Origin: Spiractinospora alimapuensis
Lineage (GTDB): Bacteria; Actinomycetota; Actinomycetes; Streptosporangiales; Streptosporangiaceae
Reading direction: 5' to 3'
Assembly (NCBI RefSeq): GCF_018437505.1
Contig: NZ_CP072467.1
Location: forward strand, 5,542,010 to 5,606,009
DNA length: 64,000 bases
In this document: positions 9,703 to 18,848 of the stretch, piece by piece
Position numbering within the stretch: position 1 is the first letter of the stretch
Layout: each line of letters starts with the position of its first letter
The notes under the pieces: model-generated
Databases searched by the model: none
The model's input: the letters and a program-made list of their open reading frames with translations, nothing else
What the model was told of the DNA's origin: nothing
Translations under genes and position numbers: made by a program

Positions 9703-11264
9703 AGCTCGACGACCTCCACGATCAACGGGAACCCGTCCTCCGTGGCCTCGGGCGCGAACTCGACCTCGGCGATGATGTCCTCGCCGTACTGCAGGTAGTT
9801 GATGAAGTCGCGGCCGGTCAGCTCCGCGCCCTCGGTCTCGCCGTAGGTGCCCCGGCCGTCCTCGTCGACCGTGACATCCCCAGGGTTGTGGCAGTACTGC
9901 GCGCACAGGACGACGGCCTCGGGATCGATGTCGGCCTCGAACAGGGAGTCGTCCGAGGCCTCAGCCCAGCGATCCAACCACGGGGCGTCCGCCGCGGCGT
10001 CGTCGTCGGCCTCCACGATCGTGTAGGCCCAGGGGCCTGACTCGGGGTTCTCCTGGTTCTCCGCTCCGAGCCGGATCACGATCGGCGCCTCGTTCTCGCC
10101 CGCCTCCTCGTCCACCTGCGGTTCGTCCCCGGCCGCGGCCTCCGCGTCGTCGTCACCGCCCAGGAGCGCGTGTACCCCCGCCCACACCCCACCCCCGACC
10201 AGGGCGATGGCCAAGGCCCCACCCGCCGCGACGACCACGGCCCGAGGCAACGGTCCCTTGGTTCCGTCCTTCTGCCTCGGGTCGGAGAGGTAGTACACGC
10301 GGGGGAGGCCGACCGGCTCCACGACACTGTTCCACTCGCGGGTGAGAATCCGCTCCAAGCCGCCGGACAGGGATCCCTCGTCGGTCTCGTCGCCGTCGTC
10401 GGGGTCCTCGTCCTCGGAGCGCAGCGCCTCCCACGCGGCGAGCGAGGCTCCCAACAGCTCCCGGGCGGATGGTCGCTCCGCGGGATCGGCGTCCAGCGCT
10501 CGCGCGACCAGCGGGCGCAACTGTTCGGTAACGGTGTCGAGGTCGAACTCCCCCGACCGGACACGCTCGGAGACGTCCTCGGCCGTCCCGTCGCCGAACG
10601 GCAGGGAGCCCGACGCGGCGAACGCCACCACCGCACCCCAGGAGAAGACGTCCGACGGAGGTTCGGCGGGCGTGTCCACGGCACGTTCGGGACCCGCCCA
10701 TCCCGTCTGTCGCCGCAACTGGTCCTCGTCCGGTGTGAGCTCCACGCCGAGCAGGCGCGGACCGGACGCGCTGAGCACGATGTTGTCCGGGCGTACGGCG
10801 CCGTGTGCGACGTCGGAGCCGTGCAGACCGACCAACGCGTCGGCGATGCCGGCGGCCAGCGCGATGAGCATCCCGGAGTTCAGGGCGCCCCGCTTGCGTA
10901 CGTGGTGTGCCAGGGAGAGGCCGGGAACGTGGGGTTCCACGACCCAGGGTGGATCTGCGTGGACGTCCACGGCGATCGGGCGGGCGTCGTTCCGCCCGGA
11001 GACGGCCTCGACCTGACTCAGCCGTTGCGCCAGGGCGTCACGGTCGGAGTCCGGGGGCCAGTGCGCGGGGTCGAGGATCTTGACCACACGTACCGCGTCG
11101 GTCCCGCTCGTGGCGCTGATCGCCGCGTAGGTGACACCGTGCGGCCCGCCACCGAGTCGTCCGACGAGGACGTGGTCACCAATCGTCCGCGGGTCACCGT
11201 CGGTCAGGGCGGCGACATCCGGCGGGAGGGTCACAGAGACGGAACGTTGCGTACGTCGGCTCAT
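9690..11264 (-). CDS. Transmembrane pseudokinase with acidic extracytoplasmic domain
   Basis: A 524-residue protein with a Ser/Thr-kinase-like fold (about 27-285) whose catalytic residues are lost. The glycine loop is altered (VGRLGGGPHGVTYAA at 34-48) and the VAIK lysine is kept (K62), but HRDLKPEN is replaced by HGAVRPDN (154-161), so the catalytic Asp is Ala, and the DFG site reads LLGVEL (171-176). After an acidic linker comes one transmembrane helix (341-368) and an acidic outer domain of about 155 residues with a C-x3-C pair (CAQYC). This is the layout of PknB-type receptors, but probably a scaffold or sensor rather than an enzyme. ATG 11264 has AGGA six bases upstream; the open frame extends another 95 codons upstream, but that part is Arg/Pro-rich and lacks family likeness. 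Confidence 0.85.
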   Translation of the reverse strand: MSRRTQRSVSVTLPPDVAALTDGDPRTIGDHVLVGRLGGGPHGVTYAAISATSGTDAVRVVKILDPAHWPPDSDRDALAQRLSQVEAVSGRNDARPIAVDVHADPPWVVEPHVPGLSLAHHVRKRGALNSGMLIALAAGIADALVGLHGSDVAHGAVRPDNIVLSASGPRLLGVELTPDEDQLRRQTGWAGPERAVDTPAEPPSDVFSWGAVVAFAASGSLPFGDGTAEDVSERVRSGEFDLDTVTEQLRPLVARALDADPAERPSARELLGASLAAWEALRSEDEDPDDGDETDEGSLSGGLERILTREWNSVVEPVGLPRVYYLSDPRQKDGTKGPLPRAVVVAAGGALAIALVGGGVWAGVHALLGGDDDAEAAAGDEPQVDEEAGENEAPIVIRLGAENQENPESGPWAYTIVEADDDAAADAPWLDRWAEASDDSLFEADIDPEAVVLCAQYCHNPGDVTVDEDGRGTYGETEGAELTGRDFINYLQYGEDIIAEVEFAPEATEDGFPLIVEVVELYDP

Positions 11265-11363
11265 GCTGGTCCTAGACGATGAGGGCGGGGGGTGCGGGCG
11301 GGTGGTGTTCGGACGGAGAGTGGCGCGCGGCCGGTCGAAGTGGGACAAAGCGCCGTCCCGCAC

Positions 11364-11392
11364 ATTATCCGCTGATCGTTCACGAACGTCGA
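11364..11392 (-). promoter_or_regulatory. Sigma-70-type promoter for the pseudokinase gene
   Basis: Read on the minus strand, TCGACG (11392-11387), a 17-base spacer and GATAAT (11369-11364) form a good primary-sigma promoter about 95 bases upstream of ATG 11264. The rest of the 311-base intergenic stretch (11265-11575) should also contain the promoter for the plus-strand DUF948 gene, which I cannot place. Confidence 0.45.
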
Positions 11393-11575
11393 CCGAGCGA
11401 CGGAATCGGTGGGAGGGAGTGAAACTCGCCCGGGGAGCGGACACCGACGACGCGTGAAGCGGTAGGGTCGACCCCAATCCCCGCCCAGTCCGCCGCGACC
11501 GTCGCGCGACGCAGCGCCGTGAGGCCGCGACACTGGGCACGACCACCATCGACGTCGCGCTGTGCGGAGCCGCTC

Positions 11576-11980
11576 ATGACCGTGCTGGAACTGGTCGCCT
11601 TCATTGGCGTGGTGTTGTTCGCCGTACTCGTGGGAGCTCTCTGTGTCGTCCTGGTGCGGTTCAATCGACTGATCGGTGAAGCCACCCGGGTCGTCGAGGT
11701 CCTCGGCGACCGTACGGGCCCGATCCTCGACGACGCCGCCGCGACCGTCGCCCGGACCGGGGAACAGCTCGACCGTGTGGACGAGATCACCGGGAACGTG
11801 GCGACCACGTCGGAGGACATCGCGAGCGTCACCGCGTTGACACGGTCGGTGGTGACGGGGCCCCTGGTCAAGGTGGCCTCCTTCTCCTACGCCGTGCGTC
11901 AGGTGGTGGGCCAACGTCGCGCCCTGGCGTTGATCCGCACACGCCGTCGGCGTCGGGAACTGGAAGGGCGGCTGCGGTGA
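11576..11980 (+). CDS. DUF948 membrane protein
   Basis: A 134-residue protein with one N-terminal transmembrane helix (about 3-27) and a long amphipathic helical tail (RVVEVLGDRTGPILDDAAAT, then VDEITGNVATTSEDI) ending in an Arg-rich patch. This is the DUF948/YtxG-like pattern, conserved upstream of alaS in actinobacteria; function unknown. ATG 11576 is chosen because GGAG lies seven bases upstream and the transmembrane helix then starts near residue 3; an ATG 19 codons upstream would add a basic, non-conserved extension. Its stop overlaps the start of the next gene (TGATG). Confidence 0.8.
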   Translation: MTVLELVAFIGVVLFAVLVGALCVVLVRFNRLIGEATRVVEVLGDRTGPILDDAAATVARTGEQLDRVDEITGNVATTSEDIASVTALTRSVVTGPLVKVASFSYAVRQVVGQRRALALIRTRRRRRELEGRLR

Positions 11981-12198
11981 TGCGGCGTCTGATCTATCTC
12001 GCCGTGGGCTTCGCGCTCGGAGGGTACGCGGTGCACCGTCTCAACCGTTCGGCCCGGTCCTGGGGGCCCAACGGGTTGGCGCAGCGGGTCGAGGGCCGGG
12101 TGGCCGACTACCGCAGCGGGATCCGGGAACTCGGTGAGGACGTCGCGGATGTCATGGCGGAGCGTGAGTCGGACCTGCGGCGACGTTACGGAGGGTGA
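11980..12198 (+). CDS. DUF6167 small protein
   Basis: A 72-residue protein with a short hydrophobic N-terminus (RLIYLAVGFALGGYAVH) and a charged helical tail. It is the small protein (DUF6167) regularly found between the DUF948 gene and alaS. TGATG overlap with the gene before implies translational coupling; GTG 11977 is an alternative start one codon earlier. Function unknown. Confidence 0.75.
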   Translation: MRRLIYLAVGFALGGYAVHRLNRSARSWGPNGLAQRVEGRVADYRSGIRELGEDVADVMAERESDLRRRYGG

Positions 12199-12507
12199 GA
12201 TCGGCCCGCCAAACGTGGCGATCAAGGCCGCGACCGCCGATGGAGTCCTGATAACGTCGTCCCGTCCACAGGCCCGCGGGTGGGGCAACCGCCGCGACAG
12301 CGACGTTGGTGACCCTTCGGAGTCGATAGCCTGGTAGGTAGCGGAACGCCTGGTCCGGAGCCTTCCCGACCGGCGTGAGTCCTGCCGACGTCCAACGTCA
12401 TGGTGTCGCCCGTCCGACCTCGGTGGTCGCGGCCCGCGGACTGGACGTGACGACCGACCAGGTCGGCACCCCGCACGGGGCACACAACCCATGGGAGCGC
12501 ATTAAAG
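12199..12507 (+). other. alaS leader region, no gene seen
   Basis: 309 bases without a credible gene. They should hold the alaS promoter: TTGGTG near 12305 followed by TAGCCT is a weak candidate. I see no T-box features (specifier loop, T-box antiterminator core). Confidence 0.3.
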
Positions 12508-15174
12508 ATGGAGACCGCGGAGATCGCGCGCCGATTCCTGTCCTATTTCGAGGACAACGGCCACGCAGTGGTGCCCTCGGCCAGCCTCGTCGCCGAGGAC
12601 CCGACACTGCTGCTGGTGAACGCCGGAATGGTGCCGTTCAAACCGTACTTCCTCGGTCAGCGCATCCCCAAGTGGGACCGGGCCACCAGCGTGCAGAAGT
12701 GCGTGCGGACCGTCGACATCGACGAGGTCGGCAAGACGTCCCGCCACGCTTCCTTCTTCCAGATGCTCGGGAACTTCTCCTTCGGGGACTACTTCAAGGA
12801 GCGCGCGATCCCCCTCGCGTGGGACCTCCTGACCCGTCCCGCCGACGAGGGCGGCTTCGGCCTCCCCGCCGAGCGCCTCTGGGTCACCGTCTACCACGAC
12901 GACGACGAGGCGGCCGACATCTGGGCCGACAGCGTCGGTGTCGCCCCCGACCGCATCCAGCGGTTCGGCATGGAGGAGAACTACTGGTCCATGGGCGTTC
13001 CCGGCCCGTGTGGTCCGTGCTCGGAGATCTTCTGGGACCGGGGCCCCGCGTTCGGCGAGGAGGGGGGTCCCCTGGCCGACGAGGACCGCTACATCGAGCT
13101 GTGGAACCTGGTCTTCATGCAGTTCGAGCGGGGACCGGGTGGGGTCAAGAAGGACTACCCCATCCTCGGCGAGCTTCCCAAGAAGAACATCGACACCGGG
13201 ATGGGGCTGGAGCGTCTCGCCGGCGTCCTGCAGGGCGTCGACAACATCTACGAGACCGACACCCTCGGCCGGATCCTGCACCGCGCCGCGGTCCTGACCG
13301 GAACCCGGTACGGCGACCACCACACCTCGGACGTGGGCCTGCGCGTGATCGCCGACCACATGCGCACCGCGACCATGCTCGTGTCCGACGGCGTGCAGCC
13401 GAGCAACGAGAAGCGCGGATACGTGCTGCGTCGCATCCTGCGCCGGTCCGTGCGCAACCTGCGGCTGCTCAGCGGTGAGGACCGGAACTACCTGCACGAC
13501 CTCACCGAGACGTCCATCAACGCGATGGCCGACATCTACCCGGAGCTGCGGACGAAGGCCGACGCGATCCACAACGTGATCGACACCGAGGAGAAGAACT
13601 TCGCCGACACCCTCCGGTCGGGCACCACGTTGTTCAACCGGGCGGCGGAACGCACCAAGTCCACCGGCGGAAGCGTGGTGTCGGGTGCCGACGCGTTCCA
13701 GCTCCACGACACCTACGGCTTCCCGATCGACCTGACGCTGGAGATGGCGGCGGAACAGGGACTCAGCGTCGACGCCGACGCCTTCGCCGAACTCATGCAG
13801 CGTCAGCGCGACGCGGCCAAGGCGGACGCGCGGGCCAAGAAGCAGGGCAACGCCGACCTGAGCACCTACTCCGCGCTGGTGGACAACGCGGGCGCCACCG
13901 AGTTCCTCGGCTACAGCGAGTCCGAGGCCGAGGCGCGCGTCCTGGGGATCATCTCCGGCGGGGAATCGGTGCCCGCGGCGCGCGAGGGTGACAAGGTCGA
14001 GCTCGTCCTGGACCGCACCCCGTTCTACGCCGAGTCCGGTGGGCAGTTGGCCGACCACGGGACCATCGAGGTCCCCGGGCAGGGGGTCGTCGACATCGCC
14101 GACGTCCAGCGCCCCGTCCCGGGGCTCTCCGCCCACCGGGGCACCGTGCGCAGTGGCGTCATCACCCTGGACGACACGGTGCGCGCGGTGATCGACATCG
14201 ACCGCAGAGCGTCGGTCTCCCGGGCCCACTCGGCGACGCACCTCATCCACTCCGCGCTGCGCAACCTGCTGGGCACCGGCACCGGTCAGGCGGGGTCGGA
14301 GAACCAGCCCGGCCGGCTGCGCTTCGACTTCACCGCCAACAGGCAGCTCGGTAACGCCGACCTCGCCCAGGTGGAGGAGGAGGTCAACGCGGTCCTCGCC
14401 AACGACATCGAGGTCCGGGACTTCCAGACCACACTGGACGAGGCTCTGTCCATGGGCGCGCTCGCCATGTTCGGCGAGAAGTACGGCGACCGGGTGCGCG
14501 TCGTGGAGATGAGCGACTACTCGCGCGAGCTCTGCGGTGGCACCCACGTGAACGCCACCGGACAACTGGGCCTGGTGAAAGTCCTCGGCGAGTCGTCGAT
14601 CGGCTCCGGTGTGCGACGCGTGGAGGCCGCGGTCGGCATCGACGCCCTGCGTCGGGTCTCGCGGGAGTCGCTTCTGGTCAGCCAGCTCTCCGAACAGCTC
14701 AAGGCGCCCCGGGAGGAACTGCCCGAGCGAATCGACGGACTGGTCGGCCGGCTCCGCTCCGCCGAGAAGGAGATCGAGCGCCTGCGCGCCGAGCAGGTGT
14801 TGGCGTCCGCGCCGCGTCTGGTGGCAGAGGCACGGGAGCTCGGCGACACGCTGCTCGTCGCCCACCACGCACCCGATGGCACGACAGGCGACGACGCTCG
14901 CAGACTCGCCCTGGACGTGCGGGGTAGAATCCCCAGCGATCGTCCCGTTGTCGTCGCTGTCGCGGCGGTGCCGAAGGACCGTCCAGTCGTCGTCGTCGCC
15001 ACCAACGAGCCCGCGCGCCAGCGCGGATTGCGGGCGGGTGACCTGGTCGGGGTCGCGGCGCGCGCCCTGGGAGGCGGCGGAGGCGGTAAGCCCGACGTCG
15101 CTCAAGGCGGTGGCACCGATGCGGGAGCTGTTGACGCGGCGCTGCGTGCCGTCACGGAGGCGGTCGCACAATGA
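12508..15174 (+). CDS. alaS: Alanyl-tRNA synthetase
   Basis: An 888-residue class II synthetase of normal bacterial length. It has the catalytic core (MVPFKPYFLGQ, SVQKCVRTVDIDEVG, RHASFFQMLGNFSFGDYF), tRNA-recognition domain, the editing domain with the zinc-type sites HSATHLIHSALR and CGGTHV, and a C-terminal Gly-rich oligomerisation domain. ATG 12508 has GGGAG about ten bases upstream. It heads the alaS-ruvX-mltG-aroE group; ruvX starts 55 bases downstream. Confidence 0.97.
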   Translation: METAEIARRFLSYFEDNGHAVVPSASLVAEDPTLLLVNAGMVPFKPYFLGQRIPKWDRATSVQKCVRTVDIDEVGKTSRHASFFQMLGNFSFGDYFKERAIPLAWDLLTRPADEGGFGLPAERLWVTVYHDDDEAADIWADSVGVAPDRIQRFGMEENYWSMGVPGPCGPCSEIFWDRGPAFGEEGGPLADEDRYIELWNLVFMQFERGPGGVKKDYPILGELPKKNIDTGMGLERLAGVLQGVDNIYETDTLGRILHRAAVLTGTRYGDHHTSDVGLRVIADHMRTATMLVSDGVQPSNEKRGYVLRRILRRSVRNLRLLSGEDRNYLHDLTETSINAMADIYPELRTKADAIHNVIDTEEKNFADTLRSGTTLFNRAAERTKSTGGSVVSGADAFQLHDTYGFPIDLTLEMAAEQGLSVDADAFAELMQRQRDAAKADARAKKQGNADLSTYSALVDNAGATEFLGYSESEAEARVLGIISGGESVPAAREGDKVELVLDRTPFYAESGGQLADHGTIEVPGQGVVDIADVQRPVPGLSAHRGTVRSGVITLDDTVRAVIDIDRRASVSRAHSATHLIHSALRNLLGTGTGQAGSENQPGRLRFDFTANRQLGNADLAQVEEEVNAVLANDIEVRDFQTTLDEALSMGALAMFGEKYGDRVRVVEMSDYSRELCGGTHVNATGQLGLVKVLGESSIGSGVRRVEAAVGIDALRRVSRESLLVSQLSEQLKAPREELPERIDGLVGRLRSAEKEIERLRAEQVLASAPRLVAEARELGDTLLVAHHAPDGTTGDDARRLALDVRGRIPSDRPVVVAVAAVPKDRPVVVVATNEPARQRGLRAGDLVGVAARALGGGGGGKPDVAQGGGTDAGAVDAALRAVTEAVAQ

Positions 15175-15229
15175 CTTCCTGGTTAGAACCGCACGGACCG
15201 GTGTGTCCGTGGGGCGGAAGGCACGCCCG

Positions 15230-15712
15230 TTGAGGCACGGCGTTCGGCTCGCGATCGATCCCGGCGGAACCCGGGTCGGCGTGGCCCGCAGCGATCCCGC
15301 GGGGATGCTGGCCACACCGGTACGCACACTGCGTCGGGGCGACGGCGACATCAAGGAGATCGGTGCGCTCGTCGAGGAGCTCGACGTGTGTGAGGTCATC
15401 GTCGGCTACCCGGCCTCTCTCTCCGGAGACGAGGGCCCCGCGGCGCGAAAGGCCCGCGGTTACGCCGGTGCCCTGGCCAGCAAGCTGGCCCCGGTTCCGG
15501 TCCGGCTGGTTGACGAACGCCTGACCACCGCGACCGCGCAGGCCCAGCTTCTGGGCAGCGCGGGCCACGGGGGGCGCGGCCGTCGCGCTGGGGAGCAGCG
15601 ACGCGCGGTGGTGGACCAGGCGGCGGCGACAGTCCTGTTGCAGGGGGCGTTAGACACCGAGCGGCGGACGGGGCGGCCGCCCGGCGAACTTGTCGGGAGT
15701 CCACTGTCATGA
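15230..15712 (+). CDS. ruvX: RuvX/YqgF Holliday-junction resolvase-like nuclease
   Basis: A 160-residue RNase H-like protein of the YqgF/RuvX family, involved in pre-16S rRNA maturation and possibly Holliday junctions. Metal-binding motifs: AIDPGGTRVGVARSDPAG at the N-terminus, VIVGYPASLSGDEGPAA in the middle and DERLTTATAQ near residue 90. The TTG at 15230 (then RHGVRLAIDPGG) fits family N-termini and has GGAAGG about nine bases upstream; in-frame GTGs at 15203 and 15209 are alternatives. The stop overlaps the mltG ATG by four bases (ATGA). Confidence 0.9.
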   Translation: MRHGVRLAIDPGGTRVGVARSDPAGMLATPVRTLRRGDGDIKEIGALVEELDVCEVIVGYPASLSGDEGPAARKARGYAGALASKLAPVPVRLVDERLTTATAQAQLLGSAGHGGRGRRAGEQRRAVVDQAAATVLLQGALDTERRTGRPPGELVGSPLS

Positions 15713-17289
15713 ACGGTGCCGGCCATGGCGACCGCGAGTATCGCGGCACCCGACGGCGTACCGAACCCACACCCGAGATCGACCCCGCGGCGGCTCCCGA
15801 ATGGGAACAGTTCCGGCCACGGGGACGTCGGCACAAGCCACCGACGGACGAGCGCGAAGCGGTGACGCCACCGCCCCCCGCGCCGGCGGCGGCCGAGCCG
15901 CGGGCCGCGCGTGCCGGGCAACGTCGCCGCGCCCCAGATCCCGAGTCGGTCTTCACCCCACCGCGTCGAGGCGGACCCGCGCCAACCCCCGACCAGGGGT
16001 TCGAGTCCGCTCCGCCGGAACCGCCACAGCCGTCGGTCCCGGACGTACCGGAGCCACCGCCCTACGCCCTACCGGCCGACGGTCCCGCGCAGGAGCCCGA
16101 GCGGCACCGCGAAGAGGCACAGCTCGCCTCCCTCGGCTTCGACGGCGAAGACGACGGGGGAGACGAAAGGTCCGGGCGGCGCCGGCCGAAGGACCGATCA
16201 TCCTCGCGTAAGCGCAAAGGCGGCAAGGCGCGGCCCCGACGTCGCGTGTTCCCGCAGGTTCTCGCGCTCGTCATCCTGCTGGTGTTCGTGGTCGGCGGGG
16301 GCGGTGTCGCCGTGATGTGGATGCGCGGCTACTTCGCGCCGCCCGACTTCGAGGGTGACGGTAGTGGCGAGGCGCAGGTCGTGATCGAACCCGGCCAGAC
16401 GGGGGAGCAGATCGGGGAGATGCTCGTCGCCGAGGGCGTCATCGCCAGCACCCGTGCGTTCACCAACGCGCTGCGGATCGAGGGCGTCAACGACATGCGT
16501 CCCGGAACCTACATGCTCCGTCAGGAGATGAGCGCGGAGTCGGCCGTCGGCCTGCTGACGGACCCCGCGGCGCGCATCGGGTTCCAGGTGACGATCCGCG
16601 AGGGCCTGCGCCTCACCCAGATCCTGGACGAAGTGCACGAGGCCACCGAGGTGCCGCTGGAGGAGTTCGAGGAGATCGCCGAAGACCCGGAGAGCTTCCT
16701 GGAGATGCCCGAGTACGCCGACGCGCGCCTCGACGGGTATCTCTTCCCCGACACCTACACCTTCGAGCCCGACGTCGAAGCGGTGGAGATCCTGCAGAAG
16801 ATGTTGGACCGCTACGAGGCCGCGAACGAGGAGATCGACTTCGAGGGACGTGCCGAGGAGCGGGGATACGATCCACAGGAGATGATGGGAATCGCCGCGA
16901 TCGCGCAGGCCGAAGCGGGCAGTGCCGAGGACATGCCCAAGATCTCCCAGGTGGTCTACAACCGGTTGGACGCCAACATGGAACTGGGGATGGACAGCAC
17001 CTGCTTCTTCGTCATCAACGACTACGGCATCGCTCTCACCGGCGAACAACTGCGAGAGTGTCAGCAATCCGGGAGCGAGTACGCCACCTACGGTCGGGAC
17101 GGTCTGCCGGCGGGGCCCATCGTCAACCCCGGACTGGACGCGATGAACGCCGCGTTGGACCCTGAGGTCGGGGAGTGGCTGTTCTTCGTGACCACGGACC
17201 CGGAAAACGGGATCACGGAGTTTGCGGAGACCGAGGCGGAGTTCGACGAGTTGGTGCGGCGCTTCCGTGAGACGCAGGAGGCGGAGTGA
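15709..17289 (+). CDS. mltG: Endolytic murein transglycosylase MltG
   Basis: A 526-residue type II membrane protein that cuts nascent glycan strands and so ends peptidoglycan polymerisation. A long Pro/Arg-rich cytosolic region (1-178), common in actinobacterial homologues, precedes one transmembrane helix (about 181-203), a LysM-like segment (about 222-290) and the YceG catalytic domain. The catalytic Glu lies in IAAIAQAEAG (near residue 402), followed by ISQVVYNRL, and DSTCFFVIND where other members usually have DSTV. Start ATGA overlaps the ruvX stop. The last 25 codons (ITEFAETEAEFDELVRRF...) are copied in the repeat array immediately downstream, and its stop is itself within a GTGA overlap. 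Confidence 0.93.
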   Translation: MNGAGHGDREYRGTRRRTEPTPEIDPAAAPEWEQFRPRGRRHKPPTDEREAVTPPPPAPAAAEPRAARAGQRRRAPDPESVFTPPRRGGPAPTPDQGFESAPPEPPQPSVPDVPEPPPYALPADGPAQEPERHREEAQLASLGFDGEDDGGDERSGRRRPKDRSSSRKRKGGKARPRRRVFPQVLALVILLVFVVGGGGVAVMWMRGYFAPPDFEGDGSGEAQVVIEPGQTGEQIGEMLVAEGVIASTRAFTNALRIEGVNDMRPGTYMLRQEMSAESAVGLLTDPAARIGFQVTIREGLRLTQILDEVHEATEVPLEEFEEIAEDPESFLEMPEYADARLDGYLFPDTYTFEPDVEAVEILQKMLDRYEAANEEIDFEGRAEERGYDPQEMMGIAAIAQAEAGSAEDMPKISQVVYNRLDANMELGMDSTCFFVINDYGIALTGEQLRECQQSGSEYATYGRDGLPAGPIVNPGLDAMNAALDPEVGEWLFFVTTDPENGITEFAETEAEFDELVRRFRETQEAE

Positions 17290-17857
17290 ACGGGGGCGGA
17301 TCCGGAAAACGGACTCTGCTGCGGTGTTCGCTGAGACCGAGGCGGAGTTCGACGAGTTGGTGCGGCGGTTCCGTGAGACGCAGGAGGCGGAGTGAACGGG
17401 GGCGGATCCGGAAAACGGACTCTGCTGCGGTGTTCGCTGAGACCGAGGCGGAGTTCGATGAGCTGGTGCGGCGCTTCCGTGAGACGCAGGAGGCGGAGTG
17501 AACGGGGGCGGATCCGGAAAACGGACTCTGCTGCGGTGTTCGCTGAGACCGAGGCGGAGTTCGACGAGTTGGTGCGGCGCTTCCGTGAGACGCAGGAGGC
17601 GGAGTGAACGGGGGCGGATCCGGAAAACGGACTCTGCTGCGGTGTTCGCTGAGACCGAGGCGGAGTTCGATGAGCTGGTGCGGCGGTTCCGCGAGACGCA
17701 GGAGGCGGAGTGAACGCGAGTGTGCGCCGGTGTTTGTCGGGTTCGAGGTGGGGTGAGCGCGGATCCGGAGAACGGGCTGTGTCGCGATGTTCGCGGAGAC
17801 CGAGGCGGAGTTCGACGAGTTGGTGCGGCGCTTCCGTGAGACGCAGGAGGCGGAGTG
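17197..17857 (+). repeat. Tandem array of the mltG 3' end, about 106-bp period, with repeated SD/GTGA modules
   Basis: The end of mltG is followed by five more copies of its tail. GTGA junctions stand at 17286, 17392, 17498, 17604, 17710 and 17855, giving periods of 106, 106, 106, 106 and 145 bases. Each is preceded by AGGAGGCGGA, a strong SD four bases from GTG. Copies differ only at a few sites (GACGAGTTG/GATGAGCTG, CGGTTCC/CGCTTCC); the last unit is diverged and longer. Because 106 is not a multiple of three, the frame shifts with each unit, yet 71-codon frames from 17286, 17392 and 17498 all end in the same MltG tail peptide FAETEAEFDELVRRF...; shorter frames run from 17604 (50 codons) and 17710 (52). 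The last copy supplies the start signal of aroE. Confidence 0.95.
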
Positions 17858-18739
17858 AACGCGGGTGAGAACGGGGTGCGAACCGGGGTTCGCCAGGCAG
17901 CCGTGCTGGGGTCACCCATCGGGCACAGCCTCTCGCCCGTCCTGCACACGGCGGCCTACCAGGCGATGGGCATCGCGGACCGGTGGTCCTACGTCGCCCA
18001 GGAGTGCACCGAGCCTGAGCTCGCGCACTGGCTGGACTCCCGCGACGAGAGCTGGGCCGGTGTCTCGCTCACCATGCCGCTGAAGCGGCACGCCATGTCC
18101 CTGGTGGACTGGTGCGACCCGGTTGGTCGTGAGGTAGGCGGAATCAACACGGTGGTGTTCACCTCCGCCGGGCGTCGTGGGTACAACACCGACGTGAGCG
18201 GGATCGTCGCCGCGATTCGGTCCGTGGGGGTGCGCTCGGTCCGCTCCGTCACGGTGCTGGGGGCGGGAGCCACCGCGGCGTCGACGATCGTCGCCATGCG
18301 GACACTGGGCGTTGAGGACCCGGTCACGGTACTGGCGCGGGACCTCACTCGCACCGACGCGCCGCGCGCCGCCGGGGAACGGGCCGGGGTGCCGGTGCGG
18401 TTCGCGCCGCTCACCGACATCGCCGATCACCTGGACGTGGACCTCGTCGTCTCGACGCTGCCTGCGGGGGGCGCCGACGCGATCGCGCCGATCGTCGCGG
18501 ACAGCCCCGCCGCCGTGTTCGACGTCGCCTACGGAGCGGAGCCGACCACACTCGTCCGGGCGGTCACCAGCCGGGGGCGTCCCGCGGCCGAGGGATTCAC
18601 GATGTTGCTGCATCAGGCATGCGCCCAGGTCGAGCTGATGACAGGACTCCCCGCACCGCTGGACGCGATGCGACGTGCTGGAGAGGCCACGCTGCGACGC
18701 GAGGATCCAACCAGCCATGGCACCGCGAGGGGGCGCTGA
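17855..18739 (+). CDS. aroE: Shikimate dehydrogenase
   Basis: A 294-residue NADP-dependent shikimate dehydrogenase (3-dehydroshikimate to shikimate). Substrate site GSPIGHSLSPVLH at 19-31; catalytic Lys77 in TMPLKRHA and Asp113 in GYNTDVSG; Rossmann loop VLGAGATAAST near 133-143; C-terminal EGFTMLLHQACAQVELMTG. GTG 17855 has AGGAGG four bases upstream, which is the last copy of the signal found at the end of each repeat unit. In relatives aroE directly follows mltG; here the array separates them by 565 bases. Confidence 0.93.
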   Translation: MNAGENGVRTGVRQAAVLGSPIGHSLSPVLHTAAYQAMGIADRWSYVAQECTEPELAHWLDSRDESWAGVSLTMPLKRHAMSLVDWCDPVGREVGGINTVVFTSAGRRGYNTDVSGIVAAIRSVGVRSVRSVTVLGAGATAASTIVAMRTLGVEDPVTVLARDLTRTDAPRAAGERAGVPVRFAPLTDIADHLDVDLVVSTLPAGGADAIAPIVADSPAAVFDVAYGAEPTTLVRAVTSRGRPAAEGFTMLLHQACAQVELMTGLPAPLDAMRRAGEATLRREDPTSHGTARGR

Positions 18740-18848
18740 CACCCGCGCGGGTGCCCCCAGAGCGCATATGGCGCGAGGGAGTCGGATCCGCGCGGCTCGG
18801 ACGAATTCCCCGCCCGGCGCAGTTGGTCGGCCTCGGCGGCGCGCATGG

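Noticed and set aside
11519-11575. Upstream start for the DUF948 gene
   Set aside because: Adds 19 basic residues not expected before the membrane helix; the internal ATG has the better SD.
12502-15399. A 965-codon minus-strand frame opposite alaS
   Set aside because: Complete alaS on the other strand; the product is a compositional shadow.
16007-16020. T-loop-like GGGGTTCGAGTCC suggesting a tRNA
   Set aside because: It lies inside the mltG coding sequence, and no acceptor, D or anticodon arms can be built.
17197-17857. CRISPR array
   Set aside because: Whole units repeat head to tail with no distinct spacers, and no cas genes are near.
16198-17949. Long minus-strand frames with a repeated Leu/Arg peptide across the mltG repeat array
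   Set aside because: They merely read the antisense of the 106-bp repeats and of mltG; no start signal or family likeness.
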